This document shows, in pieces, positions 1 through 8,230 of a stretch of 64,000 bases of DNA (positions are counted from its first letter, which is position 1; each line of letters opens with the position of its first letter). Both the position numbers and the translations under genes were made by a program. The stretch spans positions 2,852,001 to 2,916,000 of the forward strand of contig NZ_CP029397.2 in NCBI RefSeq assembly GCF_001704615.3, written 5' to 3'. Below the pieces are notes generated by a model. It made no database searches and was not told the origin of the DNA. It saw nothing but the letters and a program-made list of their open reading frames with translations. The stretch comes from Acinetobacter defluvii (lineage in GTDB: Bacteria > Pseudomonadota > Gammaproteobacteria > Pseudomonadales > Moraxellaceae).

Positions 1-995
1 AAACACGTCAAGAAGAAATTGATACGTCCAATGATCTTGAAGGTTTGGTCGTTCAGCATTATGGACGCCAACTTGAAGTACAAGCCCTTTCTACTCCTCT
101 AGAACATCCCCCAAAACCCAGCGTTGCAGAAGGCGAGCCTGAACCGTTTTGGAAGCCGATTGAACTGAATAGTGTATGGCGTTGTCATACGCGCACCAAC
201 TTAGAACTGTTGGTTACGGGTGATAAAGTCAAATGGCAAGCTGATCCAAATACAGGTTTAGGCATTATTACTGCCATTCATCCACGAACATCATTACTGA
301 CCCGCCCTGATCGTTATCACAAAGTTAAACCTGTCGCTGCAAATATCAGTCTGATTGTGATTGTGTTTGCAGTTTTACCTGAACCTGCACCGACATTGAT
401 TGATCGTTATCTCGTGGCATGTGCGGATGCAGATATTCCAGTGTTATTGGTACTCAATAAGTCAGATTTACTCAAAGATAATGATCCCATTTTAGACATG
501 CTGAATGAATATCAAGCCCTCGGCTATGAAGTACTCATCACACGCGCTGAAGGTAATTTAACTGAGCTTCGTCAGCGCCTTGATAATGAAACAGTGGCAT
601 TTGTTGGGCAATCTGGTGTCGGTAAAAGTTCCTTAATCAATGTGATCGTGCCGAATGCTGCACAAAAAACCAATATTATTTCTGAAAACTCAGCACTGGG
701 ACAACACACCACGACATCAACACGTCTGATTCGTTTTGGTGAAAATGGCGCTTTGATCGATTCTCCTGGTATCCGTGAGTTTGGACTTTGGCATTTAGAT
801 TTAGAAAAAATAGATGCTGGATTTTCCGATATTGCACAATTTATTGGACATTGCCAATATCGTAATTGTACCCATACCCATGAAAAACAATGTGCACTAA
901 AACAAGCCGTTGCCGAAGGTGAAATACTCCCTAGACGCTTAGAAAGTTATTTGCGCTTAGTCGAAGAAATTACTGAGGCGCAACAAAAAAATTAA
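1..995 (+). CDS. rsgA: Ribosome small-subunit-dependent GTPase A, 5' end cut by the window
   Basis: Circularly permuted GTPase that acts in late maturation of the 30S ribosomal subunit. The G4 motif NKSD comes before the P-loop GQSGVGKSS and the G3 motif DSPG, which is the permuted order diagnostic of RsgA/YjeQ. A C-terminal zinc-finger region with spaced Cys and His (GHCQYRNCTHTH) follows. The reading frame is open to base 1 and reads residues such as TRQEEIDTSNDLEG before the TTG at 45, so the true start lies upstream and TTG 45 is not the start. An OB-fold segment precedes the GTPase part. Sure of the family; the missing N terminus is only a window effect. Confidence 0.95.
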   Translation, partial: TRQEEIDTSNDLEGLVVQHYGRQLEVQALSTPLEHPPKPSVAEGEPEPFWKPIELNSVWRCHTRTNLELLVTGDKVKWQADPNTGLGIITAIHPRTSLLTRPDRYHKVKPVAANISLIVIVFAVLPEPAPTLIDRYLVACADADIPVLLVLNKSDLLKDNDPILDMLNEYQALGYEVLITRAEGNLTELRQRLDNETVAFVGQSGVGKSSLINVIVPNAAQKTNIISENSALGQHTTTSTRLIRFGENGALIDSPGIREFGLWHLDLEKIDAGFSDIAQFIGHCQYRNCTHTHEKQCALKQAVAEGEILPRRLESYLRLVEEITEAQQKN

Positions 996-1027
996 TTTTC
1001 TTTAAATCTAGCCTTGAAGCAGTGATT

Positions 1028-1054
1028 TTGATCACCATATATATAGGCTATACT
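1028..1054 (+). promoter_or_regulatory. Candidate promoter of the rhodanese-grxC-secB operon
   Basis: A TATACT -10-like hexamer lies at 1049-1054, with a TTGATC -35-like hexamer at 1028-1033. The spacer is 15 bases, shorter than ideal; a looser -35 at 1026-1031 would give 17. It sits between rsgA and the GTG start of the rhodanese gene. Assigned by eye only. Confidence 0.4.
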
Positions 1055-1086
1055 CGACACAAATTTTGATTGTCATTAGGTGAATT

Positions 1087-1494
1087 GTGGAACGTTGGTT
1101 TGAGTTTATGGGGAATCACCCCTTCTTATTTGGTGTTTTAGGGGTTCTGATCATTTTGTTCTTCGTATTTGAAGGTCAACGTAGTGGTCGTAAAATCTCT
1201 CCTCAATCACTTGGTATTTTAGTCAAAGCGAAGAATGCCATGTTGATCGATTTACGTGATACCAAAGATTTCAAAGAGGGTCATATCAGCGGTAGTCGCA
1301 ATATCCCTTACAGCAAAATTACCAGTCATTTGGAAGAGTTAAAAACTGCTGATCGTCCATTGGTGTTTATTTGTAATATGGGTCAAGTTGCAGGCAGTGC
1401 TTTGCAACAAGTCGGTCATGCAGATAGTTATCGCTTAGACGGTGGTATTAGCAACTGGAAAGCCCAAGGCTTACCTTTGATCAAAGCAAAATAA
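1087..1494 (+). CDS. Membrane-anchored rhodanese-domain protein (YibN-like)
   Basis: Predicted inner-membrane protein of 135 residues. One N-terminal transmembrane segment (about residues 12-28, FLFGVLGVLIILFFVF) is followed by a rhodanese domain (about 40-133) with the LIDLRD and GHISGSRNIP motifs. The catalytic-loop cysteine is in FICNMGQVAGSA. The GTG start has AGGTG just upstream. It is first in an apparent operon with grxC and secB, the same order as yibN-grxC-secB in enterobacteria, which supports the assignment. Sulfurtransferase activity and the sulfur acceptor are unknown. Confidence 0.85.
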   Translation: MERWFEFMGNHPFLFGVLGVLIILFFVFEGQRSGRKISPQSLGILVKAKNAMLIDLRDTKDFKEGHISGSRNIPYSKITSHLEELKTADRPLVFICNMGQVAGSALQQVGHADSYRLDGGISNWKAQGLPLIKAK

Positions 1495-1510
1495 GTTTAA
1501 GGAGTTGAAA

Positions 1511-1768
1511 ATGACTGCTGATGTAATTGTATATTCTACAGTGTCTTGCCCATATTGCGTTCGAGCAAAACAACTTCTTGAGCGTAAAGGTATTGAGTTT
1601 AAAGAAGTTAATCTTTCAAATGAAGCACCTGAAGTTCGTGTAGAACTCATGCAACGTACAAAACACCGTACAGTGCCACAAATTTTTATTAAAGATCAAT
1701 TCATCGGTGGGTTTGACCAACTTTATGCACTCGAAAAAGCTGGCAAACTTGACGAATTACTTGCTTAA
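1511..1768 (+). CDS. grxC: Glutaredoxin 3
   Basis: Small cytosolic dithiol glutaredoxin (85 residues) that reduces disulfides and mixed glutathione disulfides. The redox motif CPYC is near residues 12-15 of the MTADVIVYS start, the cis-proline motif is TVPQIF, and the GG-F/D glutathione-binding turn is IGGFDQL. The ATG at 1511 is preferred over the TTG at 1505, because AAGGAG ends six bases before the ATG while the TTG overlaps it. It lies between the rhodanese gene and secB with short gaps, so co-transcription is likely. Confidence 0.93.
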   Translation: MTADVIVYSTVSCPYCVRAKQLLERKGIEFKEVNLSNEAPEVRVELMQRTKHRTVPQIFIKDQFIGGFDQLYALEKAGKLDELLA

Positions 1769-1798
1769 TCACTTCATAATATTTAAGGAATATAAAGA

Positions 1799-2257
1799 AT
1801 GAGTGAAGAACAACAATCTCAACCACAACTTGCTTTAGAACGTTTATACGCAAAAGACTTATCTTTTGAAGTTCCTGGGGCACAAGTTTTTACCAAAGAA
1901 TGGCAACCTGAACTCAACATCAATTTGTCTTCTTCTGCTGAAAAAGTTGACCCAACTCACTTTGAAGTATCTTTAAAAGTTGTGGTTCAAGCGAACAATG
2001 CGGGCGAAACTGCATTTATCGTTGATGCAACGCAAGCAGGTATTTTCCTCATTGATGGTATCGAAGAAGATCGTCTTCCATATATCTTAGGTGCTTACTG
2101 CCCGAACATTTTGTTCCCATTCCTGCGTGAAGCGGTGAATGATTTGGTAACTAAAGGTAGTTTCCCTCAATTGCTGCTTACACCAATCAATTTTGATGCG
2201 GAATTTGAAGCAAATATGGAACGTGCGCAAACTGCTGCAGCGGAAGGTCAAGCTTAA
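1799..2257 (+). CDS. secB: Protein-export chaperone SecB
   Basis: Tetrameric cytosolic chaperone that keeps preproteins unfolded and delivers them to SecA. The 152-residue length and the segments [14 protein letters not shown] and [15 protein letters not shown] are typical of SecB. The acidic, alanine-rich tail is also usual. AAGGA lies nine bases before the ATG. It is last in the rhodanese-grxC-secB unit and is followed by a rho-independent terminator. Confidence 0.97.
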   Translation: MSEEQQSQPQLALERLYAKDLSFEVPGAQVFTKEWQPELNINLSSSAEKVDPTHFEVSLKVVVQANNAGETAFIVDATQAGIFLIDGIEEDRLPYILGAYCPNILFPFLREAVNDLVTKGSFPQLLLTPINFDAEFEANMERAQTAAAEGQA

Positions 2258-2280
2258 GTATTTAAGTAATGTCTGTACTA

Positions 2281-2309
2281 AAAAGATCGCTTTATGCGGT
2301 CTTTTTTGT
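2281..2309 (+). terminator. Rho-independent terminator after secB
   Basis: The stem AAGATCGC / GCGGTCTT (one G-U pair) has a TTTAT loop and is followed directly by TTTTTT. Confidence 0.8.
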
Positions 2310-2408
2310 TTTGTCTATTAGATTTCATTCAAACTTCACCTCGACTTCACATTCTGCCTTACATAAAAACTTATCATTTTAAAATCAATATTTTCATGCA
2401 GCATTGCT

Positions 2409-2879
2409 ATGCCATTTACCCCATTACATTTAGGCTTAGGTGCAAGTTGCAAAGTCATCGGACATAGAAAAACCAGCTTTATGATCTTTGCAGGCACACA
2501 GGTGCTGATAGATCTCGAACCCCTGCTTGGCATGATCTACGGATGGCAATATTTACATTTTTACACACACAATCTCATCGGTGCTTTGCTGATTGGTGGT
2601 CTTGCAACCTTGTTGGGCAAACCAATCAGTGAATGAGTATTAAAGCTTTTTAATTATCCTGCATGTCAAATTTCTTGGAAAGTTGCTGCGCTCAGTGCAT
2701 TTGTTGGAAGTTTTAGTCACATTTTATTAGATGCTTTGATACATAGTGATATGTATCCATTTTACCCACTCAGTAAAACACTATTTTTATCTACCCTTGT
2801 GCCTTATTCTGTTATTTTTTATGGCTGTTTAATGGGATTCGTCATCGGTGGAATTGGCTATTTAGTTCGTAAGCCTTAA
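2409..2879 (+). pseudogene. Integral-membrane DUF457/YdjM-like protein interrupted by an in-frame TGA
   Basis: The first 75 codons (MPFTPLHLGLG..., with HFYTHNLIGAL) resemble bacterial membrane proteins called membrane-bound metal-dependent hydrolases (DUF457/YdjM-like). The frame stops at TGA 2634-2636, then continues without a shift for 81 more codons to TAA 2877-2879. The downstream part keeps family features: GSFSHILLDALIHSDMYPF and two further hydrophobic helices. The interruption sits in KPISE-stop-VLKLFN, where a Trp codon (TGG) would be a natural ancestor. Either a recent nonsense mutation inactivates the gene, or it is a sequencing error or readthrough. No metal-hydrolase activity is proven for the family. 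Confidence 0.8.
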
Positions 2880-2893
2880 CACTCGGCAAGGTC

Positions 2894-3508
2894 TCAGGAC
2901 GCAACAATCGTTCTAAATGTCAGATTAATCCGAGCTGTATGAACTTTTTTCGTGGGTGGTAAACGATGTAACCAATGACGTTGTGTCGTATCTTTCATCA
3001 ACAATAAACTGCCATTTTGCAAAATAATGTCAATTTTTTCTTTGCTTTGCTTATGTTTAAATGCAAATTTACGCACAGCACCAAAACTGAGTGATGCAAT
3101 TGTACCATTCTTTTTTAAATCTTTTTCTCCATCACTGTGCCACGCCATGCCCTCTTCCCCTGAATGATAAAGATTCAATAAACACGCATTAAATGTTTCT
3201 CCCGTTTCGGCTTCCACCAAAGCTTTTAAAATACGTAATTCAGCTGTCCACGGCAGCGCATATTTATGAATATGCGAATAGGTATATTCAAATGCCTGAT
3301 CGCCATACCATGCCACTTTGCATTTCGTGGTAATAGTTTTACCAAAAATAATGGCTTGATCATGTTGCCATGCAATAGTTTGCAGTAACGTTTCAAAATA
3401 AGCATCTGCCTCAGTTTCAGTCAAAATCTGACCAAAATAATGTACACACCCCTCATAGGGCAATATATTAGAATGAGGAACACGATTGCTTTCAGTACTT
3501 TGCACCAC
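2894..3508 (-). CDS. alkB: AlkB-family Fe(II)/2-oxoglutarate DNA dealkylase
   Basis: Predicted oxidative demethylase of alkylated bases (1-methyladenine and 3-methylcytosine are the classical substrates). The 204-residue protein has the iron-binding HxD in AWHSDGEKD, the distal His in RHWLHRLPP, and the 2-oxoglutarate-binding Arg region RINLTFR near the C terminus. The GTG start at 3508 has GGAG six bases upstream. Its start overlaps the end of the upstream Ada/Ogt-like gene by 17 bases, so the two repair genes are translationally linked. It is closer in size to the short ALKBH2/3-like bacterial proteins than to a fusion form. Confidence 0.9.
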   Translation of the reverse strand: MVQSTESNRVPHSNILPYEGCVHYFGQILTETEADAYFETLLQTIAWQHDQAIIFGKTITTKCKVAWYGDQAFEYTYSHIHKYALPWTAELRILKALVEAETGETFNACLLNLYHSGEEGMAWHSDGEKDLKKNGTIASLSFGAVRKFAFKHKQSKEKIDIILQNGSLLLMKDTTQRHWLHRLPPTKKVHTARINLTFRTIVAS

Positions 3509-4349
3509 TCTGTGCTCCTTCCCAACCGATTATTGCTGTTTTTCGGGCTTTGCCCCAATGATACTCACCCAATACACCTGTGGCTTGAATCACACGATGA
3601 CATGGAATTAAAAATGCAACAGGATTGTTGCCTATCGCTGTGCCCACTGCACGTGAAGCTTTAGGATTTCCGAGTAGTTCAGCAATATTCCCATAGCTAC
3701 TTAACTGCCCTTTAGGAATTTTCAATAAACATTCCCAAACTTTAAGCTGAAAAGCTGTACCTTTCAAATGCAGTTTAATTTGTGGTAATGCCTGCACTTG
3801 CTCATGTTCAGTCAGCTTAAAAATTGCCAATGCACTGTTTTGTAAATCATTTTTCTGCACTAAAAACGCTGCATTTGGAAATTGTGCTTTTAACTGCTGT
3901 AATGCGAGTTCTCTTTGCTCTACAAAATTCATTGCACAAATCCCTTTCGCTGTCGATGCTATCAGCACTTCACCAAAAGGCGTTGCTGCAAAGTGATATT
4001 CAATATGTAAATTAGCACCGCCATTTTTATACTCAGCAGGCGTCATGCCTTCAATTTGAATAAACAAATCATGTAAACGGCTTGGACTTGACAAACCTGT
4101 TGCAAATGTTGCGTCTAAAATAGATAACTCTTGCTGATGTTTTAAGATATTCTTTGCATATTGCAGGCTGATAAATTGCAAAAACTTCTTAGGACTGGTA
4201 CCTGCCCATTCGGTAAATAAACGCTGAAAATGTGCTGAACTCAAATGGATGTGCTTCGCCACTTCATCTAAATTTGGCTGATCTTTAAAGTTATTTTGTA
4301 TATATTCGATGGCTTGCGCAATACGTTCAAATTGCATTTGTTTCTGCAT
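3492..4349 (-). CDS. ada: AraC-type HTH / methylated-DNA-protein-cysteine methyltransferase (Ada-like)
   Basis: Two-part protein of 285 residues. The N-terminal AraC/XylS helix-turn-helix (about residues 5-100, with LSSAHFQRLFTEW and TGLSSPSRLHDLF) is joined to an Ogt/MGMT domain (about 115-280). The suicide methyl-acceptor Cys is in FLIPCHRVIQ, followed by GEYHWG. The N-terminal zinc domain of classical Ada, which senses methylphosphotriesters, is absent. ATG 4349 is chosen over GTG 4355 because AGGA is seven bases from the ATG and only one from the GTG. It overlaps alkB, so an alkylation-response operon is likely. Whether it activates its own promoter without the Ada zinc domain is open. 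Confidence 0.88.
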   Translation of the reverse strand: MQKQMQFERIAQAIEYIQNNFKDQPNLDEVAKHIHLSSAHFQRLFTEWAGTSPKKFLQFISLQYAKNILKHQQELSILDATFATGLSSPSRLHDLFIQIEGMTPAEYKNGGANLHIEYHFAATPFGEVLIASTAKGICAMNFVEQRELALQQLKAQFPNAAFLVQKNDLQNSALAIFKLTEHEQVQALPQIKLHLKGTAFQLKVWECLLKIPKGQLSSYGNIAELLGNPKASRAVGTAIGNNPVAFLIPCHRVIQATGVLGEYHWGKARKTAIIGWEGAQSGAKY

Positions 4350-4465
4350 TGTCACATCCTCATGATCATTTTCTAAAGATCACCTTATCAACCCAGGTAA
4401 TGAAAATAAATCCAGATCATGCGCAATTTGCATGATATTGATTTTTATAATTGAAATCGACAATA

Positions 4466-4497
4466 AAAAACTGCATCGTTTTAAAGGATGCAGTTTT
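4466..4497 (-). terminator. Terminator downstream of cytochrome b562
   Basis: The stem AAAACTGCATC / GATGCAGTTTT is followed by a T run when read on the minus strand. Confidence 0.75.
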
Positions 4498-4529
4498 AAA
4501 CATCGAAGAGCATACTTAACAATATAACT

Positions 4530-4904
4530 TTAACGATACAATTTATGCCCTTGGTCACGAATTGCCGCAATTTTTTTTGCTTCTATTTTGGCATGATCCA
4601 GATGTCCATCTTGCACAATCTTTTTGGTTTTATCGATTTCAGCAATCAACTGCGCATATAATTGTGTTGATGTCGGTGCTTTGGCATCCTGAGCTTTTAG
4701 TTTTATTTTTTGCGCTTCGACTGCGGCAGCTCGCATATTGTCTAAAGCCTTGATGGCATCATTTTGATTTGTGGTTTTATTAAAAGTTTTGAAGTTTTTA
4801 GCAAGGGTTTCCATGTGCCCTTCAAGAGCACCACCAGCAAAACTTACTGTACTGAAACTACATACCGAAACTAGCATGAATGCGGCTAATGTTTTTTTGA
4901 TCAT
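4530..4904 (-). CDS. cybC: Periplasmic cytochrome b562
   Basis: Small four-helix-bundle haem protein. A Sec signal peptide (MIKKTLAAFMLVSVCSF... ending SFA) precedes a mature chain of about 100 residues beginning GGALEGHMETLAKNFK. The axial Met near the mature N terminus (HMETL) and the axial His in the terminal RDQGHKLYR match the E. coli b562 ligands. No CXXCH is present, so haem is probably bound non-covalently. The ALDNMRAAAVEAQK segment matches the family core. The ATG at 4904 is preferred to the earlier in-frame start because AAGGA lies eight bases upstream. It appears monocistronic. Its electron-transfer partner is unknown. Confidence 0.85.
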   Translation of the reverse strand: MIKKTLAAFMLVSVCSFSTVSFAGGALEGHMETLAKNFKTFNKTTNQNDAIKALDNMRAAAVEAQKIKLKAQDAKAPTSTQLYAQLIAEIDKTKKIVQDGHLDHAKIEAKKIAAIRDQGHKLYR

Positions 4905-4991
4905 TGGGATCATCCTTAAAACTGTGGCTATCATTGGTGATTATCCATTTTCAAGATTAAACATAATTTAAAATCGCAAAAAAACCAATAA

Positions 4992-5017
4992 AAAATGCAA
5001 CGAATTCGTTGCATTTT
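4992..5017 (-). terminator. Terminator of coaBC (perfect 26-base palindrome)
   Basis: AAAATGCAACGAA / TTCGTTGCATTTT form a perfect palindrome. It is followed by T-rich sequence on the minus strand, just after the coaBC stop. Confidence 0.75.
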
Positions 5018-5034
5018 GATATTTGAAGGTAATT

Positions 5035-6300
5035 TTAAACAGGATCAATCTCATGATTTAAAGCATCGTGAATTGCTTCAATGAGTTGCTGAGCAATCTC
5101 TTGTTTAGAGGCTTTTTCTAAATCACGTTTTTCCATTTGGTATTGATCTGCAAAAAATACAGTCATGGCATTTTGATCTGATGCAAAACCAATATCCGCT
5201 CGTGACACATCATTACATGCGATCATATCCAGTTTTTTCGCAACCAGTTTACCTGCTGCATATTCTTCAACATTACGAGTTTCTGCTGCAAAGCCCACCA
5301 TAAATGGGCGTTTCTGTTGCTGCGCAATCGTTGCCACAATATCAGGGTTCTTGATTAAAGCGATATTCAGCTCATCCCCTGCTTTTTTGATTTTATGTTC
5401 AGCTACTTCTGCTACACGATAGTCCGCTACGGCAGCCGTTGCAATAAACACATCACACCCCTCTTCAAGCTGATGCAGACTTTCATCTAACATTTTGAGT
5501 GCAGAAGAAACATTAATACGTTTTACCCCATTAGGCGTATCCAGACTGACAGGACCTGCTATTAGCGTCACTTTTGCCCCTGCGGTATAACATGCTGCAG
5601 CAATTGCAAAACCCATTTTTCCTGTACTATGATTAGAAATATACCGTACAGGATCAATGGCTTCCCGTGTTGGCCCTGCGGTAATGGTGACACGTTTACC
5701 TGCGAGTAAACCGAACTTTTCAGCAAGCGCACGTTGTGCTTGATGGAAATAGTTTTTGACTTGTTCGGCTAAATCTTCAGGTTCAGGCATACGTCCTAAA
5801 CCGACATCACCACATGCTTGTGAACCTGCATCAGGCATGATCACATGTACGCCATCTTCAACCAACGTATTTAAATTACGCTGTGTTGCTTTAGCTGCCC
5901 ACATTTGCTGATTCATCGCAGGTGCAATCCACACAGGTGCTTTGGTCGCCAAATATAAAGTACTGAGTAAATCATCTGCTAAACCTGCTGCAAACTTGGC
6001 AATCGTGTCACAACTCGCAGGCGCAACAAGAACTAAATCCGCCCAACGTGCCAGTTCAATATGCCCCATCCCTGCTTCAGCTTCAGGATTAAGTAATTCC
6101 GTATGCACAGGATTACCTGACAACGCTTGAAATGTAAGAGGGGTAATAAATGCTTGCGCGCCATGTGTCATCACCACACGCACATTAAAACCATAATCCT
6201 TTAAACGGCGGACTAAAATCGCACTTTTATAAGCTGCAATTCCACCTGTGACAGCAAGAATAATATTTTTATTAGAAAATACACTGAGATCGAAACTCAC
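5035..6300 (-). CDS. coaBC: Bifunctional phosphopantothenoylcysteine decarboxylase/synthetase
   Basis: Catalyses two steps of coenzyme A synthesis: CTP-dependent coupling of cysteine to 4'-phosphopantothenate, then FMN-dependent decarboxylation. The N-terminal flavoprotein domain (about 1-185) has GGIAAYKS, the catalytic His in MTHGAQAF, and the PAMNQQMW and substrate-flap ACGDVGLGRM motifs. The C-terminal synthetase domain has ITAGPTREAIDPVR and the NKM-like SNHSTGKMG segment, plus KIKK. The GTG at 6300 and TTG at 6306 are both possible. I prefer the GTG (421 residues) because AAAGGTGA lies at a more normal distance from it. It is divergent from radC. Confidence 0.95.
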   Translation of the reverse strand: MSFDLSVFSNKNIILAVTGGIAAYKSAILVRRLKDYGFNVRVVMTHGAQAFITPLTFQALSGNPVHTELLNPEAEAGMGHIELARWADLVLVAPASCDTIAKFAAGLADDLLSTLYLATKAPVWIAPAMNQQMWAAKATQRNLNTLVEDGVHVIMPDAGSQACGDVGLGRMPEPEDLAEQVKNYFHQAQRALAEKFGLLAGKRVTITAGPTREAIDPVRYISNHSTGKMGFAIAAACYTAGAKVTLIAGPVSLDTPNGVKRINVSSALKMLDESLHQLEEGCDVFIATAAVADYRVAEVAEHKIKKAGDELNIALIKNPDIVATIAQQQKRPFMVGFAAETRNVEEYAAGKLVAKKLDMIACNDVSRADIGFASDQNAMTVFFADQYQMEKRDLEKASKQEIAQQLIEAIHDALNHEIDPV

Positions 6301-6414
6301 GATCAAGTCACCTTTTTGTTGCAGTGGCGCTCACAATAGCATTAAATAATCTATATCCCAAGTCATTCACTTGGGAAAATTGAAAAGTAAAATAAATCAA
6401 AACAGTGAATAATA

Positions 6415-7152
6415 ATGAATAACTCCACTAAAGCGACATCCATTAAACAATGGCCTGAACAAGAACGTCCAAGAGAACGCTTACTTAGCCAAGGCGCTGA
6501 GAGCTTGTCTGATGCTGAGCTTTTGGCAATATTTCTGCGCTCTGGTTCAAAACAACATTCTGCTGTGGCGTTGGCTCGTATTCTGATTCAACATTTTGGG
6601 CATCTGAATGCCGTTTTTGACGCCTCCCCTGATGAAATCAAGCAATTTCATGGGATTGCAGATACCAAATATTCTCAACTCATGGCAGTGAAAGAATTAG
6701 GTCGGCGTTATCTTAAACAACAACTTTATCAAGGTATGGATTTGAGTCGTTCCGATTTGATCTGTGATTATGTACGTTATGAGTTGCTCGGTGAAAGTCA
6801 GGAAGTTTTTGCTGTATTGTGTTTAGACAGTCAACTACGCAAATTAAGCTTTAAGAAGTTATTTTATGGCTCAATGAATTATTGCAATATTTCCATTAAC
6901 CAATTATTACGGTATGCGATACAAAAACAAGCATCATCTATCGTGATTGCACATAATCATCCCAAAGGTTGTGCAAATCCTTCCTCTGCTGACCATCAAC
7001 TCACCCAAGAGATTTTACAGGCGTGTCAATTGGTTGAAATACAACTGCTTGATCATATTATCATCGCAGCCGAGCAGAATTATTCCTTTGCAGAGCACCA
7101 ACAAATCAAGACCAAGGATTTTATACCAAATCATATTGACAATGCCGTTTGA
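6415..7152 (+). CDS. radC: RadC-family JAB/MPN-domain protein
   Basis: 245 residues. The N-terminal helix-hairpin-helix-like region (about 10-95) contains WPEQERPRERLL and DAELLAIFLRSG. The MPN/JAMM metal-binding domain carries HNHPKG and a downstream Ser/Asp pair in NPSSADHQLT. The classic bacterial HNHPSG is here HNHPKG, but the His ligands and Asp are kept. The historical link of radC to recombination repair is disputed, so the cellular role is uncertain. The start is a plain ATG with a weak ribosome-binding site, divergent from coaBC. Confidence 0.9.
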   Translation: MNNSTKATSIKQWPEQERPRERLLSQGAESLSDAELLAIFLRSGSKQHSAVALARILIQHFGHLNAVFDASPDEIKQFHGIADTKYSQLMAVKELGRRYLKQQLYQGMDLSRSDLICDYVRYELLGESQEVFAVLCLDSQLRKLSFKKLFYGSMNYCNISINQLLRYAIQKQASSIVIAHNHPKGCANPSSADHQLTQEILQACQLVEIQLLDHIIIAAEQNYSFAEHQQIKTKDFIPNHIDNAV

Positions 7153-7191
7153 AGCAAGGAAGATCGTACAAAAATAACAGATTCGATTTAC

Positions 7192-8103
7192 ATGATTGTT
7201 CGGGAACAAAACGACACTTTTAAACTACTTTTTTCATGGCGTGGCACGATTTTACCTAAAGTTTTACCTCCCTTAGGTTTTGTCATGCTGATCTCTGCCA
7301 TTGTGGGTGGTATTGAATATACGGGTTTATATCGTTTTCCCGAATTACCTTTAGTTGGCTTTACTTTAATCGGTGTCGTTCTTTCGATCTTTTTAGGTTT
7401 TAAAAATACCGCTTGTTATGACCGTTGGTGGGAAGCACGTAAACTGTGGGGCATGTTGATTGCCAATGCTCGCCATTTTGACCGTGATTGTCGTATTTTT
7501 CCACAAGGTCGTCGTGAACGCATTATTCAACATATTATTGTGTTTGCAAATGTACTACGTGATCGCTTACGCCATCAAACCGCCAGTCCCGATGCTTTAT
7601 TAGAAACCAGTGGCATGAGTCAACAAGCCTTAAAACAATTATATCAACAAGCCAATGCGCCTCAATATACTTTGAGTTTGATCCAATGGGAACTGATGCA
7701 AGCGCTGAAAGAAGGTGAAATTTCCGATATTATTTATACGCAAATGAACCAGCATGTGACTGAATTAAGTCTAGTTCAAACAGGATGTGATCGTATTGCA
7801 ACCACACCTTTGCCTTTTGCTTATTCTGTTTTATTGAATCGCACTGTGTATTTTTTCTGTTTTATGTTGCCTTTTAGTTTAGGCTCATTGTTGGGTTTAG
7901 CAACACCACTTTTAGTCGGGATTTTAGCCTACACCTTTTTAGGTTTGGATGCTTTGAGTAGTGAAATCGAAGAGCCTTTTGGTACACAAAGCAATGACTT
8001 ACCTTTGGATGCGATGGTACGCACCATTGAAATCGAACTGTTAGGGACTTTGGGTAAACCCACACCGCCGCCGATTCAGGCGCAGGATCATAACCTACTT
8101 TGA
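7192..8103 (+). CDS. Bestrophin-family membrane channel protein
   Basis: 303 residues resembling the bacterial bestrophin/UPF0187 family, which forms pentameric ion channels (a sodium-selective bacterial homologue is known). Hydrophobic helices lie at about residues 20-40 and 48-68, with a further pair near 210-265. The conserved FLGFKNTACYDRWWEARK segment and the late EIEEPFGTQSNDLPLDAM motif are diagnostic. It begins 39 bases after radC on the same strand. Ion selectivity cannot be inferred. Confidence 0.88.
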   Translation: MIVREQNDTFKLLFSWRGTILPKVLPPLGFVMLISAIVGGIEYTGLYRFPELPLVGFTLIGVVLSIFLGFKNTACYDRWWEARKLWGMLIANARHFDRDCRIFPQGRRERIIQHIIVFANVLRDRLRHQTASPDALLETSGMSQQALKQLYQQANAPQYTLSLIQWELMQALKEGEISDIIYTQMNQHVTELSLVQTGCDRIATTPLPFAYSVLLNRTVYFFCFMLPFSLGSLLGLATPLLVGILAYTFLGLDALSSEIEEPFGTQSNDLPLDAMVRTIEIELLGTLGKPTPPPIQAQDHNLL

Positions 8104-8230
8104 TCCTAAGTTTTAATTTTTTTCCCTTTAAGCTTCTTCTGTCAAAAAAACAAGCTTTATTTACTTTAGAATCTAACAAATGAAAACTTCTTTGCTGTAT
8201 CTAACAAAGGATTAGCAAATTACATTTGGA

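Noticed and set aside
45..95. TTG at 45 as the start of rsgA
   Set aside because: The frame is open and codes family-compatible residues back to base 1, so the start is outside the window.
7015..7209. Minus-strand ORF opposite the end of radC
   Set aside because: It is a shadow of radC and has no ribosome-binding site or recognisable sequence.
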